Of a stretch of DNA of 64,000 nt, positions 11,019 through 22,556 are shown piece after piece. A program made the position numbers and the translations under genes. The DNA is taken from assembly GCA_019426215.1 (NCBI GenBank), contig CM033399.1:26793022-26857021 (forward strand), written 5' to 3'. The notes under the pieces were generated by a model, which saw only the letters and a list, made by a program, of their open reading frames with translations, did not search any database and was not told the DNA's origin. Within the stretch, counting starts at the first letter, position 1; each line of letters opens with the position of its first letter. The stretch is from Buddleja alternifolia. Its lineage: Eukaryota; Streptophyta; Magnoliopsida; Lamiales; Scrophulariaceae.

Positions 11019-14000
11019 ATTAGGTTCTTTTACCGGTCTATGGACCTCTTTCTTTTTCGATTTTTCGTTTTCTTGAAGTGAACGGGCATTTTTTTTATTT
11101 TTCCGGCTGTGCTTTTGGGTTTCCCGGCGTTTTTCTTGGCGCCTCTGATTCTTCGTAAGATTTGCCTCGTCGAGTCTTTACTCTGTTCTTGCTGCTTGCT
11201 GGAGATGCCCTTTCTCTGAATTATTTTCTTCATTTTCTATTACATTTTGCTCCCTCAAAATTGAATCTTTTTGTTTGCTGGATCTACATCTAGTCTATAC
11301 CTATATATCGTGTTCTTGTCCATCCATTACATGATTCATCTCCTTTTTTAAGGCTTGAAGAATCGTGTGAGGAAGAAAGAATTGGGTTTTTTGGGAATAG
11401 TGTTGCTGCTTATGAATGCTCTATGATATGTGTTGTGTGTGATGATTGTGATGAGTCTTTTGGCCCAAAAAAAAAAACGTGGCCTTTGAAAGGTGCATTG
11501 TTGCTTGTTAATGTCAATGAAAGCCAGATTATACTTTGAGAGGCAGTTCTCATTCTTTCCTATTTTTTCACACACCACACATGTGTAGTATTTGTAGATG
11601 TAATTATTTCTCCTGAAAGCCTGTGGCGAGCAAGTCTTCTTCTTCTTTTATCATTATAGTTATTGGGGTGCTGTTTTCAGCTAGCAAAAGGTTGGGTTTG
11701 TTGTTTCAAGATGCCTATGTTTCAGCCTTCAAAGAGAGATGGCCTTTTTGGGTTTGAAATGTGGTCATTACCTGTTTGGTGAAATGCCTGATAGACATAT
11801 AACTTCTTGGAATTCGGTCGTTTGGAGTCTTGACACACTCGTTTCTTCGTGACGGGTTCTTGTAATAATCTGCTATTTTATGAGCATTGAAGTCGATTTA
11901 TTAGGTAATGCGTGGTGAACTTTTATGTGGAGAGAAAAAAGGGTTTAAAGAAAAAGAAAGGAAAAAGGCCGCTGGTACACAGCAGCAATTTTTTCTGGGC
12001 GCGCAGCAGAGTTGGAACTGTCGTTTGAGGGGTCATTTCTTGTCGGATTTGGTTGGACAGCAGGTTCACGACACATTGTGGTTCATTCTGTCCGATCAGA
12101 TTTTCATTTTATGTTGCCTAGCTCGAGTTATTCAGTTCGAACAGCAGCCTCTGTTTTTGGTGTAATTCTGTTTTTCAGTCATGTGCATTTTTTCTGTATT
12201 TTTTTTGGAAACAAAAAATACAGTGGTAATATCGCTTTTACCCTTGATCCTTGCGATTCTTTGGTATTCTGCTTGTTTGTTTGTATATGCCCAATGGCTG
12301 TTTATCTGGCTATACAAACTGTTTTGATTGATTTGTCTTAATTCGTATGTTCTTATTCAGTTCTTAAGTGATATGTTAAGTTCTATGGTTTAGGCGATCT
12401 TTCTGGTGGATAAATCTGTTAAAATCTGCCCGATTTGAGCATCTACTTGCATTACATGAGCTTATTTGTGTGGTCAGGTTCATCTCTTTAGGGTTGATTG
12501 TAGACTTTTCTCAATCTGCTTTATGTCTTGCTTATGTGTAGTGCATGCTGATATGATTTTGTTGACTGCTCTTTATCGTATTATGGTTAGCTTCAACTGA
12601 TGTTATGTTGGCATGAAATGTGTTTTAGCATTTTCTATATGCATATCGTTTTATGCTTGTCGTCCAGCGGTTAGGATATTTGGCGTTCACCTGCGAATTT
12701 GGCACTCTTTAAAATCTTGAGACATCGTTCCTCCTTTTATCAGTTATCTTGTATCCTTTCGGGGTAACATTCTTATTTCCTTTTTCAAGTTATCACTGGA
12801 ATCTCAAGTTTTCCGGGACTGTTACTGAAAATTAATCTTTTGTAGTTCACTCTTCCGCTCTATTTTCGGATCTGAATTGTCTGTATATCTATTTTTTTCG
12901 TGTTTTTTGTTGACAAAAATAAAATAAAATAAAATACGGTGGTAAATTGGCTTATCTTCTTTTCATTTTATCGATCTGTGTATCGATTTGTATTCTGGTA
13001 TGTTATTTGCGAGTTTATGTATCAGTCTGTGTGCCGATTTGTATGTTGGTTCAGTTGCTTCCGCTTCGCCCGCATTCTTGGATTGTTGTTTAAATTTCTT
13101 ACTGAATTTCTGAATATTCTCATGTTTGTGATGTTACTTGACAATAGTACGATGTTATGTTCTTTACAGTATGTCTCTGACCTGCTCGCTTTTCTGTCTC
13201 ATTATGTGGGATTGTTTATTATGTGTTTTTTGTCGTTAAAAAAAAAATAAAAAAAATACGGTTGTAAAGTGGCTAATACTCTTGGCTATTTACTTTTCCT
13301 TATTCGAAGTTGTGCCTCGACGTGTTGGTTAGATTGATATCATTCGTGATACTTTAATGACATGTTTGGTTCGAATGTTTTGGCTTGTTGGTGTATGTTA
13401 TGATTTAGCTACTTTGTTTTTTAATTATATCCTGTATTCGAGTTATGTTCCTGGTCTGATCCTTGAATTGCTTCAAGTTACATTTTTCGTATTATACTCA
13501 AGCAATGACAACTCATAGTTCTTTTTCTCCTTATCTGCTGCTGCTGCATTCTTTGCGTCGGGGGGAATATCATGTGTATCTCATATGTTATGCTCTATTC
13601 TATCTTTTCTAGAGTGCATATTCAGTTCCTTAGGAAATTCTAGAGTGCTTATTCAGTTCCTTATGAATATTTTCCTGATTCTGATATTATATGGTTGTGA
13701 TATGATGTTAAGTACTCGTTTATGTGTTAATGTATTACACGTGTTGTGTTATCTCATTCTGTGCTCAATGTATCAAGTGTTATATTGGTTTTTTTTGTAA
13801 GCATATCTGATTTGCATATTGATTTATGCTTCTCTTTGGTTCGATATATGTGTCGGCATGTTTGTGACTTTCTTGATTTACTACCACGTTATATGGAATT
13901 GATTTTTCCATATTTTGGTTTATACTCTGTGAGTATCGATGATTTTTCTGACCACATTTGGTTCAGATTTGATGCGACATGGTTGTTGCATTTTGCGGTT

Positions 14001-14910
14001 GCTTATTATCTGTTTTATCCTTCAATTTATATGCGGTGGATGGTGGATTTATTTTTGTGGATTCTATCCGTGTCGATTCATTGTATGGTTCTATGTTTCG
14101 ATTTGTATTCGGTGGGATTTCTCTTGTTGTGCTGTCCATATTTGGTCAGATTGATGTGACATGTGTCACTTTGTCAGTTGCTTGTGTAGCTGATTTTGGT
14201 AAGTACTTTTATGAGTACTCTTGTTTTGGATCTTTGTAATTTTTCCGTGGATTCCGGTTTCTTTTGGATTCAAATGCGGTAATTGTGATCCTTGTTATGC
14301 TTATTTGGTCATGTTTTTTATTTCGTGTGGGTTTAGTGTTTGTCTGATTCAAATGCGAGATATGCGACATTATTTGCTTGTTTATGGCTTTATTTTTGTT
14401 TCGTGGGTTCGGTTTATACCGATTCAAATGCGGACATGTAGCCATTGTTTCTTGTTTTCGATCTTGTTATATTATCCTTAGGTTCAGTTTTCTATACTGT
14501 TCATTTTTTGGATATTGCGATCGATTACATATATTTTTGTCATTCCTCACTGTTGTCAGTGATTTGTCTATGCTTGGAGTATTTTATCATATGTTTGGTA
14601 ACACTCTGTTTTTTTGGATAACCTGTTGAATTATTATCTATTCTTGAATATCATATGCTCACTGTGTTCAGTGAGCACTCTGCACCTTTCTTGGGTTATT
14701 CCTATCTAATTCTGTGACCTTGTCTTCTGCAGGTCCATCGTTGAAGTTTTCAATGTGATGGTCTATCCTTGAAACTTCAAGTTCAATCTGATGGTTTCAT
14801 TTCAAGTTTAATATTCAATATGCTGGATCATCATTTCAAAGTTCATGATTCAATCTGATGCTTCAAGTTCAAGTTTCAATCTCATAGTCCATTTTTGGTT
14901 CGCGTTTGCG
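11019..14910 (+). other. Interior of the LARD-like element, non-coding
   Basis: About 3.9 kb, strongly T-rich on the plus strand. A motif of A-rich sequence followed by tacggtggtaaa recurs at about 12205-12235, 12915-12945 and 13235-13265. A second motif, gattcaaatgcg, recurs at about 14269, 14347 and 14424. The last 150 bases repeat ttcaagttcaatctgatg words. Open stretches such as 13746-14159 are low-complexity and show no domain. Confidence 0.75.
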
Positions 14911-15206
14911 TGTTGGAATATATACAAGCCCAAGCTTGTATATTGTTAGAGGCCCGGCTCAGTTGAAGATTGGCCCAAATCGTTCAGACCATGTTCTTTG
15001 GTGTGGGGTCAAATCGAATATGACCGTTGGTGCAGGGGCTGAAGTGCAAATATTATATATATTGTCTTCAGCTCTATTATGTAGAACAGCACAGCTTACC
15101 ATCTCTTTTTTCTCTCTCTAGTTTACCCGTTGGAGAATTCTCCATTATTCCTTCTTCTAAATCTTGTGATTTTTCTTCAATAATATGTTTATCTTCGTTT
15201 TTTAAC
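14911..15206 (+). repeat. 3' LTR of the LARD-like element (296 bp)
   Basis: Same start and end as the 5' LTR. It lacks 12 bp (a taatatcttttg unit) near 15165 and has three base changes. Confidence 0.9.
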
Positions 15207-15735
15207 TAAGCCATTCTGATCAACTCTGAATTTGACATCATCTGAAATAGCAGCGAGGTGCAACCACTATCAGTTGAAAACCAAGTTATTCATACAAGTA
15301 AAAAAAATGCATAAGCATAATATAAATGCTCAAAATAGAATCTAACCACATTATATCGCCATACTCAGCCTAGATTTGTACAATCAAGGTAGTGGCAACC
15401 ATGCTCACTTTAATTTAATTGCTTCATATATGTCAGAAAGTTCTGAATTCTTGAAAATGCTTTAATTAAGGACTAATACTATACAAAATTGAATAATTAC
15501 CACGCAGTTCCTTACCTTTCAGGCTAAATTATAAGCAATTCCAAAACAAAGCTACATACTAAGTCGTCTAAAGAGAAATTAACGAAATTCAATCGCGTAA
15601 TTAATCAAAGATTCCGGAATTTTTTACAATTAGCGTTACCTGCTGCTGAATCCGAGCAAAATCAGCGGGCGACATGCGGCTCATCATTCCGTTAAACATT
15701 CTCATTAGCTCCGGATCCATCATTCCGTTAAACAT

Positions 15736-16629
15736 TCTCTGATTCCTTTCAAGCAAATCAATAATGTCTCTAAAGATTGGGGGAAATTCGAAGAACTCTG
15801 AAAGTTCTAGCGAAGATAAGTCGTCGAATTTGAGAGAGATTTGGTGTTCTTATTCGGGGTTCTTTGCTTGATGGAGCGGTAAAGGGACATTAGCCAAATA
15901 GACCCTCCACTGAAATTTTAAAAGCATAGTGGGTCCAGATAATTCTGAACAAATTTAATTTTGGTCATCTTAAAATAATTTTTTACAAAAGTACATGAAA
16001 TTAAATAAAATAATCAGTGTTACTAAATTCTTATCATTTAACGAGTTAAGCATTTTATTCTAAAATTCTTATGTAAGCGGGTTGCTTCAAAAATCCGATT
16101 GTTTCATTAACGAAGATTCACGTTGGATTGAAGTGAAGTACATGTCTTACCCTTTTAAATTTTAAAATATATTTTTAACTTATTTAATAATTTAAACTCA
16201 GAAACACTGCTCTGATTACCAAATTGCTTGCACAGTGGGGGGAATTATCCCTTGAGTTTGCTTCACAACCTAGAAAGCCAGAGAAGCTAGGCAAACCCTT
16301 CCCGAAGCAGGAAATCAAAGTAACAAAAACTATACAGCAGGAGCATTATGGTGAAGATAACACGGCAGAAGGTTTAATCCTTAACTGATGTTTATCATCT
16401 TTTTAATTTTTTTATATTTTTGGGTTTTCATTTTTTAATATTTGTTTTTTGAGCATGAGAGAACTATAACATTTTTAAATAGTGACGGGATAAATTACTC
16501 ACTATGCATATTAATAAAGCATAAAAAACTTACAAAAAATTTTTGCACACAAAGAAGTTATTTTATTACAAAAAAGGTTCTCTAATAATGAACAAGTGTG
16601 GGTTGGAGAATATTAAAAGGGGGAAAGGT
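15736..16629. other. Region upstream of the OEP61-type gene remnant
   Basis: No gene seen. It would hold the promoter of the minus-strand gene; no clear TATA box was recognised. At about 16207-16226 the plus strand reads ctgctctgattaccaaattg, an imperfect complement of a methionine-tRNA primer binding site on the minus strand; I could not tie an LTR to it. Confidence 0.35.
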
Positions 16630-17948
16630 CATTATATATGCCTTGGATTTGAAATTTTACAAACTAAAATGAAAGCAAATTTGACATCCGAAATAGGTTG
16701 CAGGTAAAGCTCACAAAGCCTGCAATTATTGTAGAAATGGACAAACAGTGTCCTATTTAAAGAAATGTCGCAGGTGGCAAAAATGAACAGTGAAAATGTA
16801 CAAAAATTATGCATTATTAATGTTGTTGTAGTTGTTCCTGTTAAGGCTCTTGTCTTGTTCAATTATTGGAGTCAATGCTTAAGGATGCAGAATTATTGCT
16901 GCTTCTAATACTGCTGGAAATTATTGTCCTTTAAAGCTGGTGCAATTATGGCCTTTGTCTGGGTGAATTATTGCTCTTCTATTTTGCTGAAGCTTTATCT
17001 TCTAGTACGAATCTCGACTAGTTTCTGCTAGATTTGGATCATACTTTGGCTGATATTCTAAGCTTGACATAGCTTTATTCTTAAGTGTTGTAATTCGGTA
17101 TTGAACTTTGACTCCTGCCAGAACAAAAATGCTATGTTGAGGAGCTTGAAAAATAAGCTTGAATCCTAGTGATAGATTGTAATTAGGCATTAAGAAATGT
17201 TGTTGCCTTTTTCTTCCAATTTCTAGCTAACTTGAGTTCTTCTTCATCTGCTAAAGGTTGATGGCTTCTTCATGAATTGACCAGAAACTCTCTGACATTG
17301 GTTCCCATTTATCATAACTTTTGGAGATCGATATAAAAGAGTGTCCAATTTCTACTCCTGTTTTATTCCCTATAGGGGGAAAAGCTGCTACATCAATTCG
17401 AAGGCTAACTGCTCCTTGATCAAATTGAAAATTAACTGTCTCTGAAAGCTGTCTTCTTAAATGTATAACTTGGGCCGAATTTGATACAAAAATTCTTGAT
17501 ACGAAACCATAATCTAGGAGTCATTGTAAGCTAATAAAAATGTCATCTATCCATCCTTCTCTGAATACTGAGGCGTCGATGTGAATGTTGGCCAGGAAAA
17601 ATATTAAGTGTATAAGAATTCAATGTCCCTTGTTAGCGAATAGGTTCTCCTTTCCATTGTAGAAGGTGAGTCTGGGCCTTTATTTCATTTATCTGCTGCT
17701 TGATGATTTGAGCAACTTTTAACATTTTTGAATAAAAAAATGTATCTGCTTTTTGCCAAATTATGATTTGTATCCCTTCTGGTAGGGATGAAGCCGTCTG
17801 CTTAGGGTAATGGAAAGTTCTAATTGCTAGGTAATGGAAAGACTTTTGCTGAATTTGTTTTGGTACATCTATTTGTTTTGGGCTTATAATATGGGCTTCG
17901 AGGTCTTTATGCTGAGCTAAAAGATCTTGATAAATTATATTGAGGTTT
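16630..17948 (-). pseudogene. Unrecognised decayed coding region
   Basis: On the minus strand, long pieces of sensible protein sequence run through frameshifts and stops. One near 17935-17640 has HYLAIRTFHYPKQTASSLPE and WQKADTFFYSKMLKVAQIIK. One near 17510-17270 has FQFDQGAVSLRIDVAAF, EIGHSFISISKSYDKWEPM and SIHEEAIN. One at 17190-17002 has MPNYNLSLGFKLIFQ and GVKVQYRIT. I do not recognise the family. The region has the same strand as the pararetrovirus at 19799-23640 and is separated from it only by inserted LTR elements, so a viral origin is possible but unproven. Confidence 0.4.
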
Positions 17949-18130
17949 TGATGCGTATTTTCCTAGCAAGTATACTAGATCGCACAAGTAGTAATAATGG
18001 ATGTAAGTCCGAATATCGTTCCCACAGGGACTAATTATCCCTCTTGGAGACTGATTAAAAAATCTTGAACTCAACTCGAACCACCACTTCACTTTTTCTA
18101 AGTGAACCTTAGTCTAGTCGACCCATCCCC
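17949..18130 (-). mobile_element. Gypsy-type LTR fragment
   Basis: Words such as gtaagtccgaatatcg and cccacagggactaatt resemble the LTR segment at 25990-26030 (aagtccgagttatcg, cccacagagataag) in the same orientation. No termini or partner found. Confidence 0.35.
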
Positions 18131-19221
18131 AAACCCAATGGAGATCAAATCCTGAGACTTCTCCATGTACTTGACGAACTCTCTCTGTGAACACTGTTTT
18201 CTCTCTTTGAACCTTCGCCACTACCCTATTCTTTTGGTGATCAACCAACTTCTGAATACCGTGGCATATTCATCTTGGTTCAATTGACCCTCGGATATAG
18301 GTTACTCCAAAACCCGAACATGTCACAACCCAAACTGCCTCGGTCAACCCGTCCACTGACATCTTTTCACCAAGGACTTTTTCCAACAACAATCTCGGAT
18401 CTCTCACATATCTGCTCCAGGCCCCTGCATAAGCTATGTTTGATCCATCTGTCTACTCGGCTTTTCAATGGCCAACTTGGGTCACTGACACATCTGCTCG
18501 AGTTCCCACTCCACGAATTATGTCACATCCCTCTACCAAAAACCCCCCACGACTCCGTGACTCTGCCTACCCAGCTTCGCATCCTGCCACCATGACTTCT
18601 GACTCCACGATCAACCCATCTTGGCACCGCCTCCTGTCTTCATGGTTTCTCTCTAAGTGGTTATGCCTCCATAACCCTGCCCTCTGGTCTCTCGACTACA
18701 CGGCTCTACCCCCTTGGCTATTGATTATGTCACTCTGACCTCTGGCTTGGTAGATTTGCTTTCTTGGCACCCTAACTCTGCTAACCCCAATCTCTGCAAC
18801 TCGTTCATTTATCTCGGAAATACGATTTGTCCTTCGACCTTTGGTTTAACCGATCTGCCTCCAGCTCCGCAACTGCTCCCACTGGCTTTGTGTAACACAA
18901 ATCTGCCTCTGCCTCTGCTTCTGCGAATATGCCTCTCTTTCTGGCACCACGATTTTCCAACATTTTCTCGTTAATGTTCAACGGGGTTACTCTTCTTTTA
19001 TTGGTGATCTAACTGACCCCATCCTCATCTGTCATCTTCTCCAGCTACACCACGACCTCAATTCATACTCCCTGCAATGAAATTATCGAGCTTGATTATT
19101 TTTCCATCTCCTACCATCGTTCCCACAATGAAATCACCGTTAAACCAAAAAATGCTTCCCTATAGATCTAGATTTAAGACGCCCTTTTCCTAAATCTACA
19201 ACTTATGGCTCTGATACCAGT
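18131..19221 (-). mobile_element. Interior of a TRIM-like element related to the one at 28483-30824
   Basis: The segment from gaaccttcgccactacc (about 18210) onward matches 29130-30240 piece by piece. It has no gag or pol domain. The minus-strand primer binding site lies at its right edge. The low-coordinate (3') LTR was not found, so the element is truncated or recombined. Confidence 0.65.
19207..19219 (-). other. Primer binding site of the truncated TRIM-like element
   Basis: On the minus strand it reads TGGTATCAGAGCC, complementary to initiator methionine tRNA, two bases past the LTR end. Confidence 0.85.
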
Positions 19222-19798
19222 TGTTAGGGATGGTAGCATCAGAGTACTTAGAAGAAATAAGAAAATCTAGGCCTAAACATGAAGATAACGACACGAGGAT
19301 TTTAACGTGGTTCGGCATAATTGCCTACATCCACGAGCCAACCTAGACTGCATCTTTATTTCTCAATGAGTAAATCGAGTACATCAATGAATTACAAGAG
19401 GAGTTCTCTTATTTGTAATAGTTGGAGTCATCTAAAACCCTATCAAATTAGGAATACAATCTTAATTATCTTAAGGAACAATTCCTATCATAATAGGAAA
19501 CAAACCCATTCAAAATAGGACTCCAATCTACCAAAATCCGCCCAAAATCTCACCAACTTGTGCCCCAGGTCTCAAATCCGCGTCCAGTATCCATGTCTAA
19601 AACACCAATAGCAATGGCTAAAATCGCTGGTGATGTTCTGTAGCTGCGGTTACCACCCTGTTCAAAGCCATTCTCACTTTTTTTGACCCTTTCGCGACTC
19701 CGGATCTTCACGACCCATCTCGTCTTCACCTTAGCTCTAATTGGCTATATTTTTGGCTCTCAATCCTATTTTTGATCCGACTCCACTATAACCCAACA
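19222..19798 (-). repeat. 5' LTR of the truncated TRIM-like element (577 bp)
   Basis: The ends are TGTTAGGG at 19222 and CCCAACA at 19798, mutually inverted. It shares a short conserved block (ttaacgtggttcggcat...ctacatccacgag, 19293-19337) with the LTRs at 28483 and 30246, and is otherwise diverged. It abuts the pararetrovirus at 19799. Confidence 0.75.
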
Positions 19799-20067
19799 CT
19801 ACTTCTTTTTCTTATATTATTACTCGTACTTGCTTGACTATCGGCCATAAAAGTTATCTCATTACTACTTTTCTCTTTATTTTTAAAGAATTTTTCAAAT
19901 TCCACTTTTCCTGAGCATAGATCATCTACTAAATAAATATGATAATATTGTTTAAACTCTTCTAAGTGTTTAGTTAATTCCCATTCTTCTCCATTTAACT
20001 CACTATTATCTATATTTAAAGGTTTAATCATTTTCACTCCTACAGAGGCTAATCCATCTATTATTCT

Positions 20068-21574
20068 TGTTAGGAAATTTCATGTTAGATGTTTTGATGA
20101 TGACAAGATGGATTTTATGTTAGAACCCAAAATATAATGTAAGTTTATGTTTCATAGATCAATTGTATAAGCGTTTCAAAGTATGTAATTTTGTTAGGCT
20201 TGTAATTTTTATCTTTGTAGATTTTAGACTAAATATTAGATATCGAATCGCTAATAGAATTCTAGGTGAGTCTATTAGAGTTGACGTTGAAGATCAGCGT
20301 CTGAAGTCAAAAGAAGATGAAGATTTATCCTTAGCATCTGTCAAACGCTAAAGGACTATTTCAAGATTCATGGATCAAGCGCTCAAAGCACTCTAGCGAT
20401 CAGTATCAGATTCACCTGAAATAAATCCTCAAGTCATGAAGGACTTAAATGCAATCATTCAACGGACATTTATTTCCAACGGGAAATAAATTCAAAATGC
20501 ATTAAATGCCTGATAAGAGCATTAAATGTGATAAGCCAATATGACTTGTGGACAAGCTACCTTTTCACTAGACTGTCAGAAGTTCAGAGTTTATAGCTGC
20601 TCCCATCCAATCGGAACAAGTAGAATTTCATGAATGTCAGAGAAAAGGTATAATCACTCGCCGCGTGAAAGGCACGCCCCTACATGTGTCCAACGAACAT
20701 AATCCCAAGAATTTCCTATAATTACCTAACCCCAGCAAACCCTAAACAGAGATACATACGTACATGCACAAGAAAAATCTACTGAAACTCTCTTTCAAAG
20801 AAAAGCTTAGAAACTCCATAGCCAAAATTCTTCAAGCTTTTTACATACATTCCATACAGTAACAAATATCTCAAACATCTTCCGAAGAAGAAACCTAAAT
20901 TCTTACTGAGATATCCAAGTTGTTTGATCTTTCTAAAAACAAACAAACCGTTGTGATAAAACTCTCAACCTTTCATCTGTGTGAGACAATTGTTGAAACC
21001 CTTTACATGCAGTATTTCTAAGTGAGAGAAGCTTGTAGAAGAAAATCTTCATTGGTGCTGAAATCTGTGTGATCAAGGAGCCCAAGATCATTTTCACCTA
21101 TTTACTACCTTGTAGAAAATTCTGTGTGATTCTTTGATAATCAACTTAGTAAATTCCCTTCAAGTGAAAAAGGAGAAGAAGGACGTAGCTGAGATTACAT
21201 CACCCAGTGAACCTTATATATCTTGTGTCATTTACTTTCATTAGTGTTTTGTTTTATATTATTTTATCTATTCTGAAAAAGACAAGCTAAATCTGCTAAG
21301 CGACTATTTAACCTAAACGAACACTAAAGCTTTAAAATCATTTCCGCTGTGCTAACCCTGATTAAGTGATCTAAGCATTACCCTACTTTGGTAAATTGCC
21401 GAAATCACTAAGTCTAAGTTATCTTTACTGTAGCGTCTGACCTAAGCGCTCGGCTTCCTAAGCGTTCTAACCTTTAAAAGTGATACGAAATTTTTGAAGT
21501 CGAAAAAGAATTCAGGGTCTATTCAACCCCCCACCCCCCTTCTAGACCCTTTCGTATGCCACTTGGGACCACCA
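20068..21574 (+). mobile_element. SIRE-type solo LTR with 5-bp target duplication
   Basis: Begins TGTTAGGAAATTTCATGTTAG and ends CTTGGGACCACCA. It matches the 5' LTR at 42399-43943 along its length, including the poly-C tract and the tail that reads CTAGACCCTTTCGTATGCC. ATTCT flanks it at 20063-20067 and 21575-21579. Length 1507 bp. No internal sequence remains, so it arose by LTR-LTR recombination. It interrupts the viral movement-protein region, whose frame resumes on the other side. Confidence 0.92.
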
Positions 21575-21895
21575 ATTCTATCCATGTTAATTTTATATTG
21601 AGGGAAAATATTATTAGTCACTCTTCCTAAAAATGCTATAGAAACTACTAAATTATTATCATCATATGTTATATATCCTTTAGTTTGTATTCCTATAATG
21701 ATTTTACTAATATCTTTAATAATTTTCATCAGATTTGAAGCTACATAAAATATTCCTACATTATTATTCATATCTATTTCCATACTAGCGAATACTGCTC
21801 TCTTACCATCAGGCCAACTTTTATCTAATAACAGAACTAAAACATTCCACCAGTTCATTTTCTAGTTAATCCTTTTATTCTTATAATAATTAGAG

Positions 21896-22169
21896 AGTAT
21901 TTGGCTAAGCTTATAAGCTCCTCTAAACATATTATAAGATGTTTTAAAGCTTATAAGCTCTATAAATTTGTTTGGTAATTTTTTTTAAAAAAACAGCTTA
22001 TAAGACCAAAAAATAAGATGTTTGAGTTTTATAAACTGTTTTTTAAAAAAGTAACACAACCCTACCTTTTTTTTAACTTCTTATAAGATGTTACATCTTA
22101 TAAGCTCCTAAAATATGTTATAAGATGTAGGAACTTATAAGATGTTTTGGATAAGCTTAGCCAAACACT
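21896..22169. mobile_element. MITE inside the pararetrovirus
   Basis: Terminal inverted repeats read AGTATTTGGCTAAGCTTATA on the left and AGTGTTTGGCTAAGCTTATC on the right. The interior repeats ttataagatgtt and gcttataagctc words. It is 274 bp without coding capacity. The viral frame continues on both sides, proving insertion. I could not settle a target duplication. The ends look hAT-like. Confidence 0.75.
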
Positions 22170-22556
22170 TTCTTAATCCAAAATGTATATATTTCTGATT
22201 TAACTGTTTTAATTGTTTTATACATTCTTGACTAACTAGGCTTCTATTTTTAACATTTGTAGTAACTTTAACTTCTTTTTCTCTAAATTTTTTAATAATA
22301 TGTGTATTAAAGTCCATTTGTCCTACTTTATATAATGTTTTAGGTTTTAATTTATCTATTCCTTTATTGTTGTACATATTAAGATTTTCTTCTACATCTA
22401 TTATTTCTTCTAATTCTACTTCTCTAACTGAGCTTTGGCTTCCTGATCCTCTAAACATTCTTCTAGTAAAGGAATTACTTATTTTTCCTTTTTCATTATC
22501 TTTTGTTTCGCTTATAGTTCTACTAGTTCCGCTAAATGATCTATGACTTAGCATTT

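Larger units (their letters stand above)
10698..15206 (+). mobile_element. LARD-like non-coding LTR retrotransposon
   Basis: Two near-identical LTRs (10698-11005 and 14911-15206) flank a 3.9-kb interior. A primer binding site follows the first LTR at once. The flanking pentamers GAAGC (10693-10697) and TAAGC (15207-15211) are a target duplication with one change; they come from a single GCTTC in the OEP61-type exon. The LTRs differ by three substitutions and one 12-bp indel over about 296 aligned bases, so the insertion is recent. The interior has no gag or pol domain in any frame and is T-rich. I see no clear polypurine tract before the 3' LTR, which is odd. Confidence 0.9.
9452..15735 (-). 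pseudogene. OEP61: Remnant of an OEP61/TPR7-type TPR protein gene, split by an LTR element
   Basis: Four exons are visible on the minus strand. Exon 1 (15735-15640) encodes 32 residues ending [10 protein letters not shown] before a GT donor. Exon 2 (15241-15207, then 10697-10498) begins MMSNSELIRMA after an AG, is interrupted by a retrotransposon, and resumes SESMQNLRPD, later HTRPEDMAEI and EEIAAMRAWMDAEA. Exon 3 (9752-9696) reads GNELHSPANYKNALQKYML. Exon 4 (9561-9452) reads [17 protein letters not shown]. The order matches the plant outer-envelope TPR protein OEP61 (TPR7), which binds Hsp70 chaperones at organelle or ER membranes. Besides the insertion, exon 2 has a one-base deletion after NLRPD and a stop where the family has Gln (KQTAE-stop-LKHT); exon 4 has another (SCYLKT-stop). 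Exon 1 holds a 36-bp direct duplication. The remaining TPR repeats and membrane anchor are absent downstream. Confidence 0.85.

Noticed and set aside
13746..14159. A 137-codon open stretch in the LARD interior
   Set aside because: It is rich in Phe, Leu, Cys and Tyr because the plus strand is T-rich; no conserved domain and several overlapping alternatives of the same kind.
10698..15206. Cassandra-type element carrying 5S rRNA promoter in its LTR
   Set aside because: The LTRs contain no 5S rRNA box sequence, and the interior is far longer than in that family.
16207..16226. Primer binding site of a minus-strand element or virus
   Set aside because: The match to the methionine-tRNA site has an inserted base and no LTR or leader could be linked to it.
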